DNA of 6,470 nt, taken from NCBI GenBank assembly GCA_025965635.1, contig JAOPWO010000079.1:1-6470 (forward strand), in the 5' to 3' direction. Source of the DNA: Modestobacter sp. GTDB taxonomy: Bacteria > Actinomycetota > Actinomycetes > Mycobacteriales > Geodermatophilaceae. Of this stretch, positions 5,691 to 6,470 are shown one piece after another. The notes below the pieces were generated by a model. It had not been told where the DNA came from. It saw only the letters and a list, made by a program, of their open reading frames with translations, and ran no database searches. Every line of letters starts with the position of its first letter. Position 1 is the first letter of the stretch. The position numbers and the translations under genes were made by a program.

Positions 5691-5727
5691 AGGGCCGCCG
5701 CCCGCTCGATGAGCGGGCGGCGGCCCT
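5691..5727. terminator. Strong bidirectional terminator between mutY and clpC
   Basis: Two 17-base arms (5691-5707 and 5711-5727) are perfectly complementary around a three-base GAT loop; 16 of the pairs are nearly all G:C and the outermost is A:T. It lies 36 bases after the mutY stop and nine bases after the clpC stop, so it can serve both convergent genes. The base run after the stem is only modestly T-rich: TGTCTGT on the plus strand, TTCTGCGT on the minus strand. Confidence 0.8.
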
Positions 5728-5736
5728 GTCTGTCCG

Positions 5737-6470
5737 CTACTCGGCCGGGGCGGCCGCCGGACCGTTCTCGTCACCCTCGGCGCCGGTCAGGAGGACCGGC
5801 GGGGTGTCGGGCAGGTCGATCGGCTTGGCCTCACCGCGGAAGGTGAACGTCGACTTGGTCGGGTCGGCGTCCTCCTCGACGACCACCACGATGATCTGGC
5901 CGGCGGCCAGCTCGCCGTAGAGGATCTTCTCCGACAGGGCGTCCTCGATCTCGCGCTGGATGGTCCGCCGGAGCGGACGGGCTCCCAGCACCGGGTCGAA
6001 CCCGCGGGCGCCCAGCAGCTTCTTCGCCGCCGGGGTGACCTCCAGCGCCATGTCCTTGTTCGCCAGCTGGGTCTCCAGCCGCGCGAGCATGAGGTCCACG
6101 ATGTGGACGATCTCGTCCTCGGTCAGCTGGTGGAACACGACGATGTCGTCGATCCGGTTGAGGAACTCCGGCCGGAAGTGCTGCTTGAGCTCCTCGTTGA
6201 CCTTGAGCTTCATCCGCTCGTAGTTGCTGGCGGTGTCGTTCCCGGACTGGAAGCCCAGGCCGACGGCCTTGGAGATGTCCCGCGTCCCGAGGTTCGTGGT
6301 CAGGATCAGGATCGTGTTCTTGAAGTCCACCATCCGGCCCTGCCCGTCGGTCAGCCGGCCGTCCTCCAGCACCTGCAGCAGCGTGTTGAAGACATCGGCG
6401 TGCGCCTTCTCGATCTCGTCGAAGAGGACCACCGAGAACGGCTTGCGCCGCACCTTCTCGGTCAGCTGGC
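5737..6470 (-). CDS. clpC: ClpC AAA+ unfoldase, C-terminal part (5' end outside window)
   Basis: ClpC is the hexameric ATPase that unfolds substrates and feeds them to the ClpP protease in the cytosol. The visible 243 residues are roughly the last third and cover much of the second AAA+ domain. Counting from the first visible residue: Walker B VVLFDE at 13-18, sensor-1 Asn59 in LTTN, the arginine-finger region FRPEFLNR with Arg105, and sensor-2 GARPLRR with Arg164. The small C-terminal subdomain follows (QREIEDALSEKILYGEL). The tail ends in an Ala/Pro/Glu-rich, probably disordered stretch (NGPAAAPAE) before a TAG stop at 5737-5739. The D2 sequence is of the actinobacterial ClpC1 type rather than ClpB. 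It continues past the window edge with no start in view. Everything visible is intact, and no regulation can be judged because the promoter is outside the window. Confidence 0.96.
   Translation of the reverse strand, partial: QLTEKVRRKPFSVVLFDEIEKAHADVFNTLLQVLEDGRLTDGQGRMVDFKNTILILTTNLGTRDISKAVGLGFQSGNDTASNYERMKLKVNEELKQHFRPEFLNRIDDIVVFHQLTEDEIVHIVDLMLARLETQLANKDMALEVTPAAKKLLGARGFDPVLGARPLRRTIQREIEDALSEKILYGELAAGQIIVVVVEEDADPTKSTFTFRGEAKPIDLPDTPPVLLTGAEGDENGPAAAPAE

Noticed and set aside
4847..5920. 357-codon plus-strand frame running through mutY into the clpC 3' end
   Set aside because: Arg/Gly/Ala low-complexity composition with no recognisable motif. It crosses the strong terminator and overlaps two certain genes.
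1..6470. Mobile elements, CRISPR arrays, tRNA or rRNA genes, defence systems
   Set aside because: No transposase or integrase motifs, repeat-spacer pattern, cloverleaf or toxin-antitoxin pair was seen. Composition is uniform and the genes are conserved housekeeping ones.

Overview
The window is very GC-rich (roughly three quarters G+C, with G or C at most third codon positions and frequent GTG starts). Its genes and their order are those of a high-GC actinobacterium. The protein style suggests Geodermatophilaceae (Blastococcus, Geodermatophilus, Modestobacter), but I cannot prove the genus from sequence alone. The core order, an LpqE-like lipoprotein, radA, disA, an antisense-oriented anchored protein, mutY and clpC, matches the Mycobacterium tuberculosis block lpqE (Rv3584), radA (Rv3585), disA (Rv3586), Rv3587c, mutY (Rv3589) and, further on, clpC1 (Rv3596c). 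The carbonic anhydrase gene (canB, Rv3588c) and the genes between mutY and clpC1 are absent here.

Layout. Positions 1-330 (+) hold the C-terminal end of a small unrecognised membrane protein. Positions 331-568 are non-coding, with a likely promoter for the next gene. Positions 569-1201 (+) encode a lipoprotein related to the PCuAC family. A short gap with two strong hairpins leads to radA (about 1257-2621, +). A 114-base gap with small hairpins and a likely promoter precedes disA (2736-3818, +), the diadenylate cyclase. Convergent to disA is a membrane-anchored, four-cysteine extracytoplasmic protein (3916-4608, -). A 131-base divergent promoter region separates it from mutY (4740-5654, +), and both flanking genes look leaderless. 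mutY converges on the 3' end of clpC (5737-6470, -, cut by the window end), and a 17-bp perfect hairpin lies between them.

How the genes relate. radA (recombination-intermediate processing), disA (c-di-AMP synthesis by a DNA-scanning octamer) and mutY (A:8-oxoG repair) form a genome-integrity cluster. In Bacillus, RadA physically restrains DisA, so their adjacency is functionally meaningful. ClpC is the protein-quality-control ATPase of the Clp protease. The lipoprotein and the anchored protein act outside the membrane, and their link to the repair genes is known only from conserved neighbourhood.

I found no mobile element, CRISPR array, tRNA, rRNA or obvious new defence system. The points most worth a second look are the PCuAC-like lipoprotein without visible copper ligands, the hairpin that buries a possible radA start codon, the leaderless divergent promoters, the conserved but uncharacterised anchored protein, and the non-standard MutY C-terminus.
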